Assembly (NCBI RefSeq): GCF_000269985.1
Contig: NC_016109.1
Coordinates: forward strand, 992,001-1,056,000
Reading direction: 5' to 3'
Origin: Kitasatospora setae KM-6054
Lineage (GTDB): Bacteria; Actinomycetota; Actinomycetes; Streptomycetales; Streptomycetaceae
DNA: 64,000 nucleotides
The notes under the pieces were generated by a model. It had not been told where the DNA came from. It worked only from the letters and a program-made list of their open reading frames with translations, and made no database searches. The translations under genes were made by a program, and so were the position numbers. Shown in pieces: positions 8,031 through 16,616 of the stretch; position 1 is the first letter of the stretch; each line of letters opens with the position of its first letter.

Positions 8031-8590
8031 CGCGGCCGTCGGGACAGGCTCCGGCGGCCACCCCGCACGCCGTCTCCCGCCGGCTCACCACCGGCGTGTC
8101 GGTCCTGACCTCGGCCCACGGCGGCTCGGTGCACGCGGCCACGGCGAGCACGGTCGCCGTCCTCTCCCAGCAGCCGCTGACCTTGGCCGTCTCGCTGCGC
8201 CGGAACTCGGTGCTCGCCGAACTCGCCACCCTGTCGGGGTACTTCGTCGTCAACGTGCTCACCTCCCGGCAGGCGGTGCTCGCCGACTGGTTCGCCTTCC
8301 CGCGCCGGCCGCGGGGACGCGCGCAGTTCGGCCCGGTGGACTGGCGCACCGACACCGCCACCGGCATCCCGGTGCTGACGGACCACCTGGCGCTGCTCAC
8401 CTGCCGGATCGTCGGCCGGACGGCGGTGGGTGCCGACGACGACCTGATCATCGCCGAGGTGACCGCGGCGGAAGCAGGCCGGGGCAACCCCCTGGTCAAC
8501 TACGACGGCCGCCTGCTCGACCCCGAGTTCAACGCCGTCGTCCGCCGGCCCGGATGGCGCCCCCGCGCCCACGAACCCGTCCTCGACTAG
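8027..8590 (+). CDS. Flavin reductase (VlmR-like partner of the N-hydroxylase)
   Basis: 187 aa. The GTG start at 8027 overlaps the upstream stop (GTGA). It contains the flavin-reductase-like FMN-binding split barrel: RRLTTGVSVLTSAHGGSVHAAT..STVAVLSQQPLTLAVSLRRNS near the N-terminus, then FVVNVLTSRQ and PLVNYDGRL near the end. It supplies reduced FAD/FMN to the two-component N-hydroxylase at 6367, as VlmR does for VlmH. NAD(P)H is the expected donor. The family is secure; the partner assignment is inferred from operon context. Confidence 0.88.
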   Translation: MTRPSGQAPAATPHAVSRRLTTGVSVLTSAHGGSVHAATASTVAVLSQQPLTLAVSLRRNSVLAELATLSGYFVVNVLTSRQAVLADWFAFPRRPRGRAQFGPVDWRTDTATGIPVLTDHLALLTCRIVGRTAVGADDDLIIAEVTAAEAGRGNPLVNYDGRLLDPEFNAVVRRPGWRPRAHEPVLD

Positions 8591-8600
8591 GAGGAGCACG

Positions 8601-9581
8601 ATGTCCGCACCGATCCCCGCGGAAACCGGATGGGACTCCGCCCCCGGTCTCCTGGAGGGGGCGATGACCCTCGACCTCACCCCGGAGCAGTGCGACCTCG
8701 GGTACTGGCTGCGCGGCGTCGCCCAGGGCACCCTGGCCGGACGCGCCGAGACCGGTCACACCGACGCCGAGCCGACGCCGGAGCACATGCGGGCCGACGG
8801 ACCGCTGCGCGACGCCCAGGTCCTGGAGCTGTCCTGCCGCTCGGTGGCGGAGGCGCAGGCCACCCGGGTCCTCGCCCACTACGTGGCGCAGGCTCCGGAC
8901 ATCGTCGAGCTGGAGTTCTTCACCACCCAGCTGGTCGACGAGGCGCGGCACTCCATGGTGTTCCGCCGGCACCTGCTCGCCATGGGCGTGCCCGCGGACC
9001 GGCTGCACGCGAGCATCGCCGAGGTCTCCGCCGAGTACCGGCGCGAGGTCCTCGAACCGATCCTCGACTTCGCCCTGACCACGGTCAGGGACGAAGGGGA
9101 CTTCGTCGGGGGCGTCGCCGTCTTCACCATCATCATCGAAGGCGTGCTGGCGCCGGCCGCCGAGCTGAGCGAGCGCAAGTGGAACCTGCTCGACCCGGCC
9201 GCGGGGGCCATCGCCCGCGGTGCCGCGATCGACGAGGTCCGCCACCTGACGGTCGGCAGCTCCGTGGTGCGCCGGCACCTGCTGCGGCGGCCGGAGCGCA
9301 AGGCGGCGCTGCTCGACATCGTCCGCCGGGGGCGGGAGATCTGGGACGGCATCCCCGACCGCAAGCACGTCCTGCGCCGCGAGGAGCTGTTCCAGGCCGG
9401 GATGCGGGAGCACGCCGACCTGCTGGCCGGCTACGAGGTGTGGCCCGGCCAGCCCCTGCTGTCGACCACCCCCGAGCAGCGCTACGCCATGGCGGAGCAG
9501 TGGACCGACCGGATGGCGGCGGCCCGCCTGGTCCACATGGGCCTGCCCGAGGCGATCGACCTGCTGCGCCTGACCGACTGA
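8601..9581 (+). CDS. Ferritin-like diiron oxygenase, VlmB-like (azoxy-forming candidate)
   Basis: 326 aa, ATG 8601, with GGAGGAGC immediately upstream. It carries a full diiron ligand set in two repeats: Glu84, Glu114-x-x-His117 (DEARH), Glu180 (IIIEGV) and Glu212-x-x-His215 (DEVRH). This is the AurF/diiron N-oxygenase style of helical bundle. In valanimycin biosynthesis VlmB is a non-heme diiron protein that oxidises the hydrazine to the azoxy group, so the same role is proposed. No ferredoxin gene is visible in the cluster, so electrons must come from elsewhere. 10 nt after the flavin reductase. Confidence 0.78.
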   Translation: MSAPIPAETGWDSAPGLLEGAMTLDLTPEQCDLGYWLRGVAQGTLAGRAETGHTDAEPTPEHMRADGPLRDAQVLELSCRSVAEAQATRVLAHYVAQAPDIVELEFFTTQLVDEARHSMVFRRHLLAMGVPADRLHASIAEVSAEYRREVLEPILDFALTTVRDEGDFVGGVAVFTIIIEGVLAPAAELSERKWNLLDPAAGAIARGAAIDEVRHLTVGSSVVRRHLLRRPERKAALLDIVRRGREIWDGIPDRKHVLRREELFQAGMREHADLLAGYEVWPGQPLLSTTPEQRYAMAEQWTDRMAAARLVHMGLPEAIDLLRLTD

Positions 9582-9627
9582 GCCGACGGGCACGACAGAG
9601 CCGGACCACCGGCAGGAAGGAACACCG

Positions 9628-11256
9628 ATGGCCGCCCTTCCCACGGGCATACCGTTCGGACCGGACGACGCTGCCTGGAGCACGGGCCTCGACCGGCTGC
9701 GCACCGCCGGCGCCACCCGGGTGTCCGCACCCAGCGCGGATCCGCGCGAGACCTACCCCCAGCTGCCGGAACTACCGCCGGGAAGGTTCCAGTTGCCCGC
9801 GCGCGGCCTGGACGCGACCGAGTACGCCCAGGCCGAGGACCTCTTCCGCCGCTACGTCGAGGACCACTCCTCCCGCAGCCTCGGCTACCAGCTGCACTGG
9901 TCCGAGGACTTCGCCCGCAGGCTCGCGCCCTACCTCGGGCTCCAGCTGAACAACATCGGGGACCCGTACCAGCACGGCGCGTTCATGCCGAACTCGAAGG
10001 TGCTGGAACGGGCGGTCCTCGACTACTTCGCCTCGCTGTGGAACGCCAAGTGGCCGCACCGGGCCGGGGACCCGGAGTCCTACTGGGGCTACGTCCTGAC
10101 CATGGGAGCCAGCGAGGGCAACATCCAGGCCCTGTGGAACGCCCGCGAGTGCCTGTCCGGCAAACCGCTGGCCGGGCAGCCGCGCCTCCCGGCGGACACC
10201 GCCCACGAGAACCCGAACGCGCGGCACCCGGTGGTGTTCTTCAGCCGGGAGACGCACTACTCGCTCACCAAGGCGGTCAACCTCCTGGGGCTCGACACCT
10301 TCCACGCGCTGGGCAGCAGCCGCTATCCGGACGCCAACCCCCTGGGCCCCGGCACCGAGTGGCCCACCGAGGTCCCGTGCGTCGGGGGCGTCGACGGGCC
10401 CGGCGCCATCGACGTGGAGAAGCTGTCCCTGCTGGTGCGCTTCTTCGTCCGCCGGGGACACCCGGTGTTCGTCAACCTCAACTACGGCTCCACCTTCAAG
10501 GGCGCCTTCGACGACGTGCCCGAAGCCGCCCGGGCGGTGCACGAGATCTGCGCCGAGTACGGCATGGCCGAACGGACCTTCCCCTCCGACCGGGAAGGGA
10601 CCGGCGCCAGGCCCCGGCCCGGCTACTGGATCCACGTGGACGCCGCGCTGGGGGCCGCCTACGTTCCTTACCTGCGGATGGCCCGAGCGGCCGGCCTGGT
10701 CGAGTCGGCACCGCCCCCCTTCGACTTCCGGCTGCCGCAGGTCCACTCCCTCACGGTGAGCGCCCACAAGTGGATGGGCGCCCCCTGGCCCTGCGGCGTC
10801 TTCATGACCCGCAACGGGCTGCGGATGCCCCCGCCGCGTTCCTCCGAGTACATCGGCGGCACCGACACGACGCTGTCGGGATCGCGCAACGGCTTCTCCG
10901 CCCTGCTGATGTGGGACTACCTCGCCCACCACTCCTACGACGACCTGGCCCGGCAGGCCGCCGAGTGCGACCGCCTCGCCCGGCTGGCCCACGAGCGGCT
11001 GTTGAAGCTGCAGAGCGGCCTCGGCGTCGACCTCCTCGTCTCGCGCAGCCCGTGGTCCCTGGCCGTGCGCTTCCGCCGCCCGGACGAGGCGATCCTGCGC
11101 CGCTACTCGCTGGCGTACGAGACGCTCCTGGTGGACGGTGTGGAGCGCCCCTACGCCCACCTGTACGTGGTGCCGCACGTGACCGAGGGCCTGATCGACG
11201 CGCTGCTGCGGGACCTCGGGCAGCCGGGGGCGTTCGCCGGGGGAGCGGCGGCATGA
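9628..11256 (+). CDS. PLP-dependent amino acid decarboxylase (group II), VlmD-like
   Basis: 542 aa, ATG 9628. The PLP lysine is Lys381 in SAHKWMGAPWPCGVF. HVDAALGAAY upstream supplies the PLP-nitrogen Asp, and LTMGASEGNIQALW is the phosphate-binding region of group II (GAD/DDC-like) decarboxylases. VlmD, valine decarboxylase giving isobutylamine, is a protein of similar type and size. It likely generates the primary amine that is then N-hydroxylated. The side chain of the substrate cannot be read from sequence. Its stop overlaps the next start (ATGA). Confidence 0.82.
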   Translation: MAALPTGIPFGPDDAAWSTGLDRLRTAGATRVSAPSADPRETYPQLPELPPGRFQLPARGLDATEYAQAEDLFRRYVEDHSSRSLGYQLHWSEDFARRLAPYLGLQLNNIGDPYQHGAFMPNSKVLERAVLDYFASLWNAKWPHRAGDPESYWGYVLTMGASEGNIQALWNARECLSGKPLAGQPRLPADTAHENPNARHPVVFFSRETHYSLTKAVNLLGLDTFHALGSSRYPDANPLGPGTEWPTEVPCVGGVDGPGAIDVEKLSLLVRFFVRRGHPVFVNLNYGSTFKGAFDDVPEAARAVHEICAEYGMAERTFPSDREGTGARPRPGYWIHVDAALGAAYVPYLRMARAAGLVESAPPPFDFRLPQVHSLTVSAHKWMGAPWPCGVFMTRNGLRMPPPRSSEYIGGTDTTLSGSRNGFSALLMWDYLAHHSYDDLARQAAECDRLARLAHERLLKLQSGLGVDLLVSRSPWSLAVRFRRPDEAILRRYSLAYETLLVDGVERPYAHLYVVPHVTEGLIDALLRDLGQPGAFAGGAAA

Positions 11257-12212
11257 GCGCTCCCCGCCGGCCCCTGCGGTTCGGCGTGCTGCTGCCGACC
11301 AGGGAACAGGCCGTCACCGGGCGGTACGACGCGGGGGCGCTGCTGGCCTTCGCCCGGCGGGCCGAGGAGCTGGGATTCGATTCGCTGTGGGCGGGCGACT
11401 CCCTGACCGCCCGCCCCCGTTTCGACCCCTTGGTCACCCTGTCGGCGGCGGGTGCCGTGACCCGGCGCGTCACGCTGGGCACGGCCGCCATGATTCCCGT
11501 CCTGCGCCACCCGCTGATCGGGGCCAACATGGTCGCCGCGCTGGACCACGTCTGCGGGGGGCGGCTGACGCTGGGGCTGGGGGCGGGCTTCCCCCTTCCG
11601 GAGACCGAGGCGGAGTTCTCCGCCGCCGGGGTCGAGTACGCCGCGCGCGGCCGACTGCTGCGGGAGACGGTGTCCCGCTGGCGCGAGGCGTGGGCGGCCT
11701 CCGGTGCCGAGGCCGGACCCCACCTCCTGCCGCCGCCCCTGCGCGCGGGGGGCCCGCCGTTGTGGCTGGCCGGCAGCGACACGCCGCGGGTGCTGCGCCG
11801 AGTGGCCGCCACCTACGACGGCTGGCTCCCCTTCCTCCCCTCCGCCGACGCCTACCGGCGGGCCTGGCGGCGCGTCGGGGAGCACCTGGACCTGGCGGGC
11901 CGGCCGCGCGGCGAGGTGGTGCCGGCCCTGTACGCCACCGTCACCCTCGCGGCGGACCGCGCGCGGGCCGCGCGGGAGATGGACGGCTACCTGGGTCGCT
12001 ACTACCGGCGCTCCCTGGCGGAGATGTCCGCCTTCCAGCTGTGCGTACCGGGCGGGGTCGAGGAGTGCGCGAAGGAGCTCGCCGAGTTCGCCCTCGCCGG
12101 TACCGAGCACTTCGTCCTGCGCGTCGGCTCCATGGACTTCGCCCCGCACCTCGAACGGATCGCCACCGAGCTGCTGCCGGCGGTCCGCGCCCTCGTCGAT
12201 CCGACCGGATGA
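11253..12212 (+). CDS. LLM-class (luciferase-like) flavin/F420-dependent oxidoreductase
   Basis: 319 aa; ATG 11253 overlaps the decarboxylase stop by 4 nt. It begins RRPLRFGVLLPTREQ and contains FARRAEELGFDSLWAGDSL, GAVTRRVTLGTAAMIPVLRHPL and GGRLTLGLGAGFP, the classical LLM TIM-barrel motifs. In actinomycetes these use FMN or F420. I recall no counterpart in the vlm cluster, so it may add an extra oxidation, for example on the amine-derived chain, or act in precursor supply. Coupling to the decarboxylase suggests an early step. Confidence 0.8.
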   Translation: MSAPRRPLRFGVLLPTREQAVTGRYDAGALLAFARRAEELGFDSLWAGDSLTARPRFDPLVTLSAAGAVTRRVTLGTAAMIPVLRHPLIGANMVAALDHVCGGRLTLGLGAGFPLPETEAEFSAAGVEYAARGRLLRETVSRWREAWAASGAEAGPHLLPPPLRAGGPPLWLAGSDTPRVLRRVAATYDGWLPFLPSADAYRRAWRRVGEHLDLAGRPRGEVVPALYATVTLAADRARAAREMDGYLGRYYRRSLAEMSAFQLCVPGGVEECAKELAEFALAGTEHFVLRVGSMDFAPHLERIATELLPAVRALVDPTG

Positions 12213-12247
12213 ACACCCGAACCTCCCCCCGACCCGAGAGGAACACC

Positions 12248-12673
12248 ATGACCACCTACCGGAACGCGGAAGAACGGCACACCAGCGGCCTGGCCAAACT
12301 CGAGGAGGTGGCGGGAACCGAGCTCAAGGAGCGGTTCCTGGAGAACCTCCGGAACGTGTCCCCCGAGTTCAGGGACTACGTCTCCGACTTCATCTACGGC
12401 GAGATCTACAGCCGCGAGGGCGAACTGGACCTGTTGGAGAAGGAGCAGGTCACCCTGGTCACGCTCGCCGCCCAGGGCGGTCTGGACTACGAGCTCCGCC
12501 TGCACCTGCGGGCCGCCCTCCAGTTGGGGATATCGCCCGCCCGGATCGCCGACCTGTTCATCCAGATGAGCCCGTACGCCGGCTTCCCCCGGGGCCTGAG
12601 CGCGATCCTCTGCCTCAAGGACGCCCTGTCCGACGTCACCACCGCCGAGTTCGTCCGGGAACACCGCCGGTAG
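12248..12673 (+). CDS. Carboxymuconolactone decarboxylase (CMD)-family protein
   Basis: 141 aa with the all-helical CMD fold: LLEKEQVTLVTLAAQGGLDYELRLHLRAALQLGIS with Glu and His at the usual positions, then YAGFPRGLSAI. The CxxC of AhpD-type members is absent, so it is closer to gamma-carboxymuconolactone decarboxylase, a non-redox acid-base enzyme. 35 nt after the luciferase-like gene and 28 nt before the aminotransferase. Its substrate is unknown. Together with the two neighbours it suggests a tailoring or precursor branch added to the core azoxy pathway. Confidence 0.78.
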   Translation: MTTYRNAEERHTSGLAKLEEVAGTELKERFLENLRNVSPEFRDYVSDFIYGEIYSREGELDLLEKEQVTLVTLAAQGGLDYELRLHLRAALQLGISPARIADLFIQMSPYAGFPRGLSAILCLKDALSDVTTAEFVREHRR

Positions 12674-12701
12674 CGGTGCCCGAACCGTCCGAGGAGGACA
12701 G

Positions 12702-13919
12702 ATGGTGTTCATCCGGTCGAGCCGCTTCGCGGAGGTCAGGTACGAGATCCGCGGGCCGCTGAGCGAGGAGGCGCGGGTGTTGGAGGAGGCCGGCAGGACC
12801 GTGCTCCGGCTGAACACGGGGGACCCGGCGGCCTTCGGCTTCCGTCCGCCGCCCGCCTTCCTCGCCGAGGTGCTCCTCAGGGCCCGCCACAGCAACGGCT
12901 ACAGCGACGCCCGCGGACTCCTGGAGTCCCGGCAGGCGGTGGCCGAGTGGTACCGCGCCCAGGGGGTGGCGGACGTGGGCGCCGGGGACGTGGTCCTGGG
13001 CAACGGGACCTCCGAACTGATCGCCATGGCCCTCCAGGCGCTCCTGGAGCCGGGGGACGAGGTCCTGGTCCCCTCCCCCGACTACCCCGCCTGGACGGCG
13101 AACACCTCCTTCGCCTCCGGGCGCCCGGTGCACTACCGGTGCGACGAGTCGGCCGGCTGGCTGCCCGATCTCGACGACCTGGCCGCCCGGGTGACCTCCC
13201 GCACCCGGGCGGTGGTCCTCATCAACCCCAACAACCCCACCGGTGCGGTCTACCCGGGGGAGACCGTCGAGGGCGTGCTGGAGATCGCCCGCCGGCACGG
13301 CCTGATGGTGCTGTCCGACGAGGTCTACGACCGGATCCTGTACGACGGGGCGGTGCACCAGCGCCCGGCCGCGCTGGGCCCCGACGTGGTCTGCCTCACC
13401 TTCGGCAGCCTGTCCAAGTCGTACCGGGTCGCCGGCTTCCGCGCCGGGTGGGTGGTCCTGTCGGGTCATCGGAGCAGCGCCCGGGACTACTTCGAGGGGC
13501 TGCTGGCCCTGGCGTCCCTGCGGGTGTGCGCCAACACCCTGGGCCAGTGCGCGGTGGAGGTCGCCCTCGCCGACCCGGAGTCCCGGGGGACCCTCAACCT
13601 GGCCCTTCCCGGGGCCCGGCTGCACCAGCAGCGCGAACAGGCGTGGAAACGGCTGACCGCCATCCCCGGGGTCAGCTGCGTCAAGCCGATGGGGGCCGTG
13701 TACGCCTTCGCCCGGCTGGACCCGGAGGTCTACAAGATCCACGACGACGGGCGGCTGGCCCTGGACCTGCTGCGGAGCAAGCGGGTCCAGATCGTGCAGG
13801 GCACCGGTTTCAACTGGCCCGCGCCCGACCACTTCCGGATGCTCACGCTCCCCCGTGTCGAGGTCATCGACACCGCCGTCAACCGCATCGAGCGGTTCCT
13901 CGCCGACTACGTCCAATGA
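12702..13919 (+). CDS. Class I/II PLP aminotransferase (AlaA/AspC type)
   Basis: 405 aa. The PLP lysine is Lys239 in FGSLSKSYRVAGFRAGW. VLINPNNPTGAVYP carries the cofactor Asn and SDEVYDRILYDG the Asp/Tyr pair. The N-terminal RYEIRGPL and FNWPAPDHFRMLTLPR are characteristic of the AlaA (alanine/valine-pyruvate) branch. It may make the amino acid that is decarboxylated, or act on a keto-acid released later. GAGGAGG lies just upstream of the ATG. Not known to me in vlm. Confidence 0.85.
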   Translation: MVFIRSSRFAEVRYEIRGPLSEEARVLEEAGRTVLRLNTGDPAAFGFRPPPAFLAEVLLRARHSNGYSDARGLLESRQAVAEWYRAQGVADVGAGDVVLGNGTSELIAMALQALLEPGDEVLVPSPDYPAWTANTSFASGRPVHYRCDESAGWLPDLDDLAARVTSRTRAVVLINPNNPTGAVYPGETVEGVLEIARRHGLMVLSDEVYDRILYDGAVHQRPAALGPDVVCLTFGSLSKSYRVAGFRAGWVVLSGHRSSARDYFEGLLALASLRVCANTLGQCAVEVALADPESRGTLNLALPGARLHQQREQAWKRLTAIPGVSCVKPMGAVYAFARLDPEVYKIHDDGRLALDLLRSKRVQIVQGTGFNWPAPDHFRMLTLPRVEVIDTAVNRIERFLADYVQ

Positions 13920-13953
13920 CCGGCGACCGCCTTCCCGACCCTGGAGCGCACCC

Positions 13954-14955
13954 GTGAACGACCCCGCCTTTCCGGCCTACGACGACGTCGAGGCCGCCGC
14001 CAGGCGCATCGCCGGCGTCGTGCGCCGCGTCCCGGTCGTCGCGGGGGACGCCGACGCCTTCGGCGGCTCCGAGGTGTACCTGGTGCCCGAGTTCATCCAG
14101 AACTCCGGCTCCTTCAAGGACCGCGGCGCGGCCAACTTCATCGCCGCGCACCTGGAGTCGGGCACGGTGCCCGAGGCCGGCGTGGTGATCGCCTCCGGCG
14201 GGAACGCGGGCCTGGCGTGCGCCTGGGCCGCCCGGCTGCACGCGGTCCGGGCCACGGTCTTCGTGCCCGAGACCGCGCCGCGGGTCAAGGTCGCCAAGCT
14301 CCTCGCGTACGGCGCGGAGGTGCGCCGGGTCGGCACCGAGTACGCCCACGCGGCGGCCGCGGCGGCCGCGTTCGCGGACGCCACCGGCGCGCTCCCCTCG
14401 CACGCCTACGACGATCCCCACATCGCCGCCGGCGCCGGCACGCTCCTGCTGGAGATCCTCGACCAGGTCCCCGGGCTCGACAGCGTCGTCGTGGCCGCCG
14501 GAGGGGGCGGCCTGTTCACCGGGACCGCCATCACCGCCACCACCCACGGCGTCCGGGTCGTCGCCGTCGAGCCCCGTACCTGCCGGTGCCTGAACGCCGC
14601 CATCGAGGCCGACGCGGTGGTCGACGTGGCGGTCGACTCCGTGGCCGCCGACGCGCTGGGCGCGCGTCGCGCCAGCGAGATGGCGCTGCACTGGGCGCGC
14701 GCGTCCGGCGCCGACTCGCTCCTGGTGCCCGACGAGACGATCGTCGCGGCCCGTCGGACCCTGTGGCAGCGCTACCACTTCGGCGTCGAGCACGGGGGAG
14801 CCACGGCCTTCGCCGCCCTGCTCTCCGGTCGCTACGCCCCGGAACCCGGCGAGCGGGTGGCGGTCGTCCTGTGCGGGGCGAACACCGATCCGACGGACCT
14901 CGCCACCGACCCGCCCGACCCCGCGGGCCCCGCTCCCGCCCCGGCGCCCGCGTGA
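13954..14955 (+). CDS. Threonine/serine dehydratase-like PLP enzyme (fold type II)
   Basis: 333 aa. GTG 13954 was chosen because a GGAG lies 7 nt before it and the longer frame starts inside the aminotransferase. PLP Lys55 is in SGSFKDRGA; ASGGNAG is the substrate Asn loop and AAGGGGLFTG the phosphate cup. No ACT regulatory domain follows; the C-terminus is a Pro/Ala tail. It could deaminate serine or threonine (pyruvate or 2-oxobutyrate for the neighbouring transaminase) or perform beta-elimination/replacement on a pathway intermediate. Confidence 0.83.
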   Translation: MNDPAFPAYDDVEAAARRIAGVVRRVPVVAGDADAFGGSEVYLVPEFIQNSGSFKDRGAANFIAAHLESGTVPEAGVVIASGGNAGLACAWAARLHAVRATVFVPETAPRVKVAKLLAYGAEVRRVGTEYAHAAAAAAAFADATGALPSHAYDDPHIAAGAGTLLLEILDQVPGLDSVVVAAGGGGLFTGTAITATTHGVRVVAVEPRTCRCLNAAIEADAVVDVAVDSVAADALGARRASEMALHWARASGADSLLVPDETIVAARRTLWQRYHFGVEHGGATAFAALLSGRYAPEPGERVAVVLCGANTDPTDLATDPPDPAGPAPAPAPA

Positions 14956-15084
14956 AGCGCGCCGGCGCCGACCGCTCGACGCCGCGAAGAGCCTCGGCAG
15001 CCGGGGAGACCGTGCGCCCGGCCGCCCGCCACGCCCCGGAGCGGCCCCCGTCCCCTTTCCCCGTCGCTCCTTCCGGGAGTCCGC

Positions 15085-16554
15085 ATGACCGCCTCCGAAC
15101 CGCCCGCCCGTGACGGGCGGCTGGTGCGCACCCTCACCACTCCGAAGATCGTCTTCATCATCATCGCCGCCGCCGCACCGCTGGCCGCGATGGTCTTCAC
15201 CGTGCCGCTCGCCTTCTCGATCGGCACCGGGCCGAGCGTGCCCGCGCTCTTCGTCTTCGCCGGGCTGACGCTGCTCTGCTTCACCTCCGGCTACGCCGCC
15301 ATCAGCCGCCGGATCAGCCACGCCGGCGGCTTCTACACCTACATCGCGGCGGGCCTCGGCCGCCCCGTCGCCGTGGCGGGCGGTCTGATCGCGGTGATCG
15401 CCTACAACACCGTGACCATCGGGCTGCTCGGGGCGTTCGCCTACTTCGCGCACAGCGTCACCGCCTCGTACGGCCTCGACGTGCCCTGGGAGGCGTGGGC
15501 GGGCGCGGGGCTGCTGTCCATCGGCGTCCTCGGCTACCGCCACGTGGAGTTCAGCGCCCGGGTGCTCTCGGTCCTGATGGTGTGCGAGATGGCGGTGCTC
15601 CTCGCGCTCGACGTCGCCGTGCTGGCGCACCGGGGTCTGGCCGCGCTGCCCGCGCAGTCCTTCTCCCCCGGGCTGATCGCCGCCCCCGGCCTCGGCGTGT
15701 CGGTGATGTTCGCCTTCGCCTCGTTCATCGGTTTCGAGTCGGCTTCGCTCTACGGGGAGGAGGCCCGCGATCCCGGGCGGAGCGTTCCGCGCGCCACGGT
15801 CATCGCCGTGCTGCTGGTCGCCGGCTTCTACGCGCTGACCAGTTGGGTGGCCGTGGGCGCCGTCGGCCCGGCGAACGTGCGCGCCACGGCGTCCGGCCAC
15901 CTGGACGACCTCTTCTTCGACCTGGGCGACAGCTATCTCGGCGGCGTGACGAGCACGGTCATGCAGGTGCTGCTGTGCACGAGCCTGTTCGCGGGGTGGC
16001 TGGCCCTGCACAACGCCGCGAACCGGTACATGTTCGTCCTCGGGCGTGACCGGGTGCTGCCCCGGTGGCTGGACGCGGTCCATCCCCGGCACGGGGCGCT
16101 GCACCACGCGTGCGTCGCCCAGAGCGTGACCAGCGCCGTCGTGGCCGCCTTCTTCGCGGCGGCGGGGATCGACCCCTACCTGGGAATGTCCACGAGCATG
16201 CTGGGCCTCGGCACGCTCGGCGTGATCGCCCTGCAGGCGCTCGCGTCGCTCTCCGTCCTGGGCTACTACCGCGGGCGGCGGCGGGGGCACTGGTGGCGGA
16301 CCAGGATGGCGCCGGCCCTCGGCGCGGTCGGTCTGGTGGCCGCGGCGGTCCTGGTGGTGCGGAACTTCCCCGTCCTGACGGGGACGACCAATCCCGTGGT
16401 GACGGCCCTGCCGTGGCTGCTCCCCCTGGCCGGCGCGATCGGGGTCGGCCACGCCCACCGGATGCGGGCCAGGCACGGCGAGCGGTACGCGGCCCTGGCC
16501 GGGGTGGAGCACGCCGGCCGCGGCGGGGCGGCCCGCCCGGACGGCCGGGACTGA
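15085..16554 (+). CDS. APC-family amino acid permease
   Basis: 489 aa with about 12-14 predicted membrane helices. The first helix starts TPKIVFIIIAAAAPLAAMVF, and FASFIGFESASLYGEEARDP in the middle is the APC consensus. It is the last gene of the plus-strand run (129-nt gap) and the only transporter in the cluster. It could import a precursor amino acid or export the small polar amino-acid-like product. The valanimycin cluster uses a different (MFS-type) exporter, VlmF. Ends in a convergent terminator with serS. Confidence 0.85.
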   Translation: MTASEPPARDGRLVRTLTTPKIVFIIIAAAAPLAAMVFTVPLAFSIGTGPSVPALFVFAGLTLLCFTSGYAAISRRISHAGGFYTYIAAGLGRPVAVAGGLIAVIAYNTVTIGLLGAFAYFAHSVTASYGLDVPWEAWAGAGLLSIGVLGYRHVEFSARVLSVLMVCEMAVLLALDVAVLAHRGLAALPAQSFSPGLIAAPGLGVSVMFAFASFIGFESASLYGEEARDPGRSVPRATVIAVLLVAGFYALTSWVAVGAVGPANVRATASGHLDDLFFDLGDSYLGGVTSTVMQVLLCTSLFAGWLALHNAANRYMFVLGRDRVLPRWLDAVHPRHGALHHACVAQSVTSAVVAAFFAAAGIDPYLGMSTSMLGLGTLGVIALQALASLSVLGYYRGRRRGHWWRTRMAPALGAVGLVAAAVLVVRNFPVLTGTTNPVVTALPWLLPLAGAIGVGHAHRMRARHGERYAALAGVEHAGRGGAARPDGRD

Positions 16555-16573
16555 CGGGGTCCGCTCCGCGCGC

Positions 16574-16603
16574 GCCCCGGGGCCCGCCCCGCTCCCCCGG
16601 GGC
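16574..16603. terminator. Convergent hairpin terminator
   Basis: GCCCCGGGG at 16574-16582 pairs perfectly with CCCCGGGGC at 16595-16603 around a 12-nt loop, between the convergent permease and serS genes. No T-tract. Confidence 0.55.
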
Positions 16604-16616
16604 CGGCCCGACCGGG

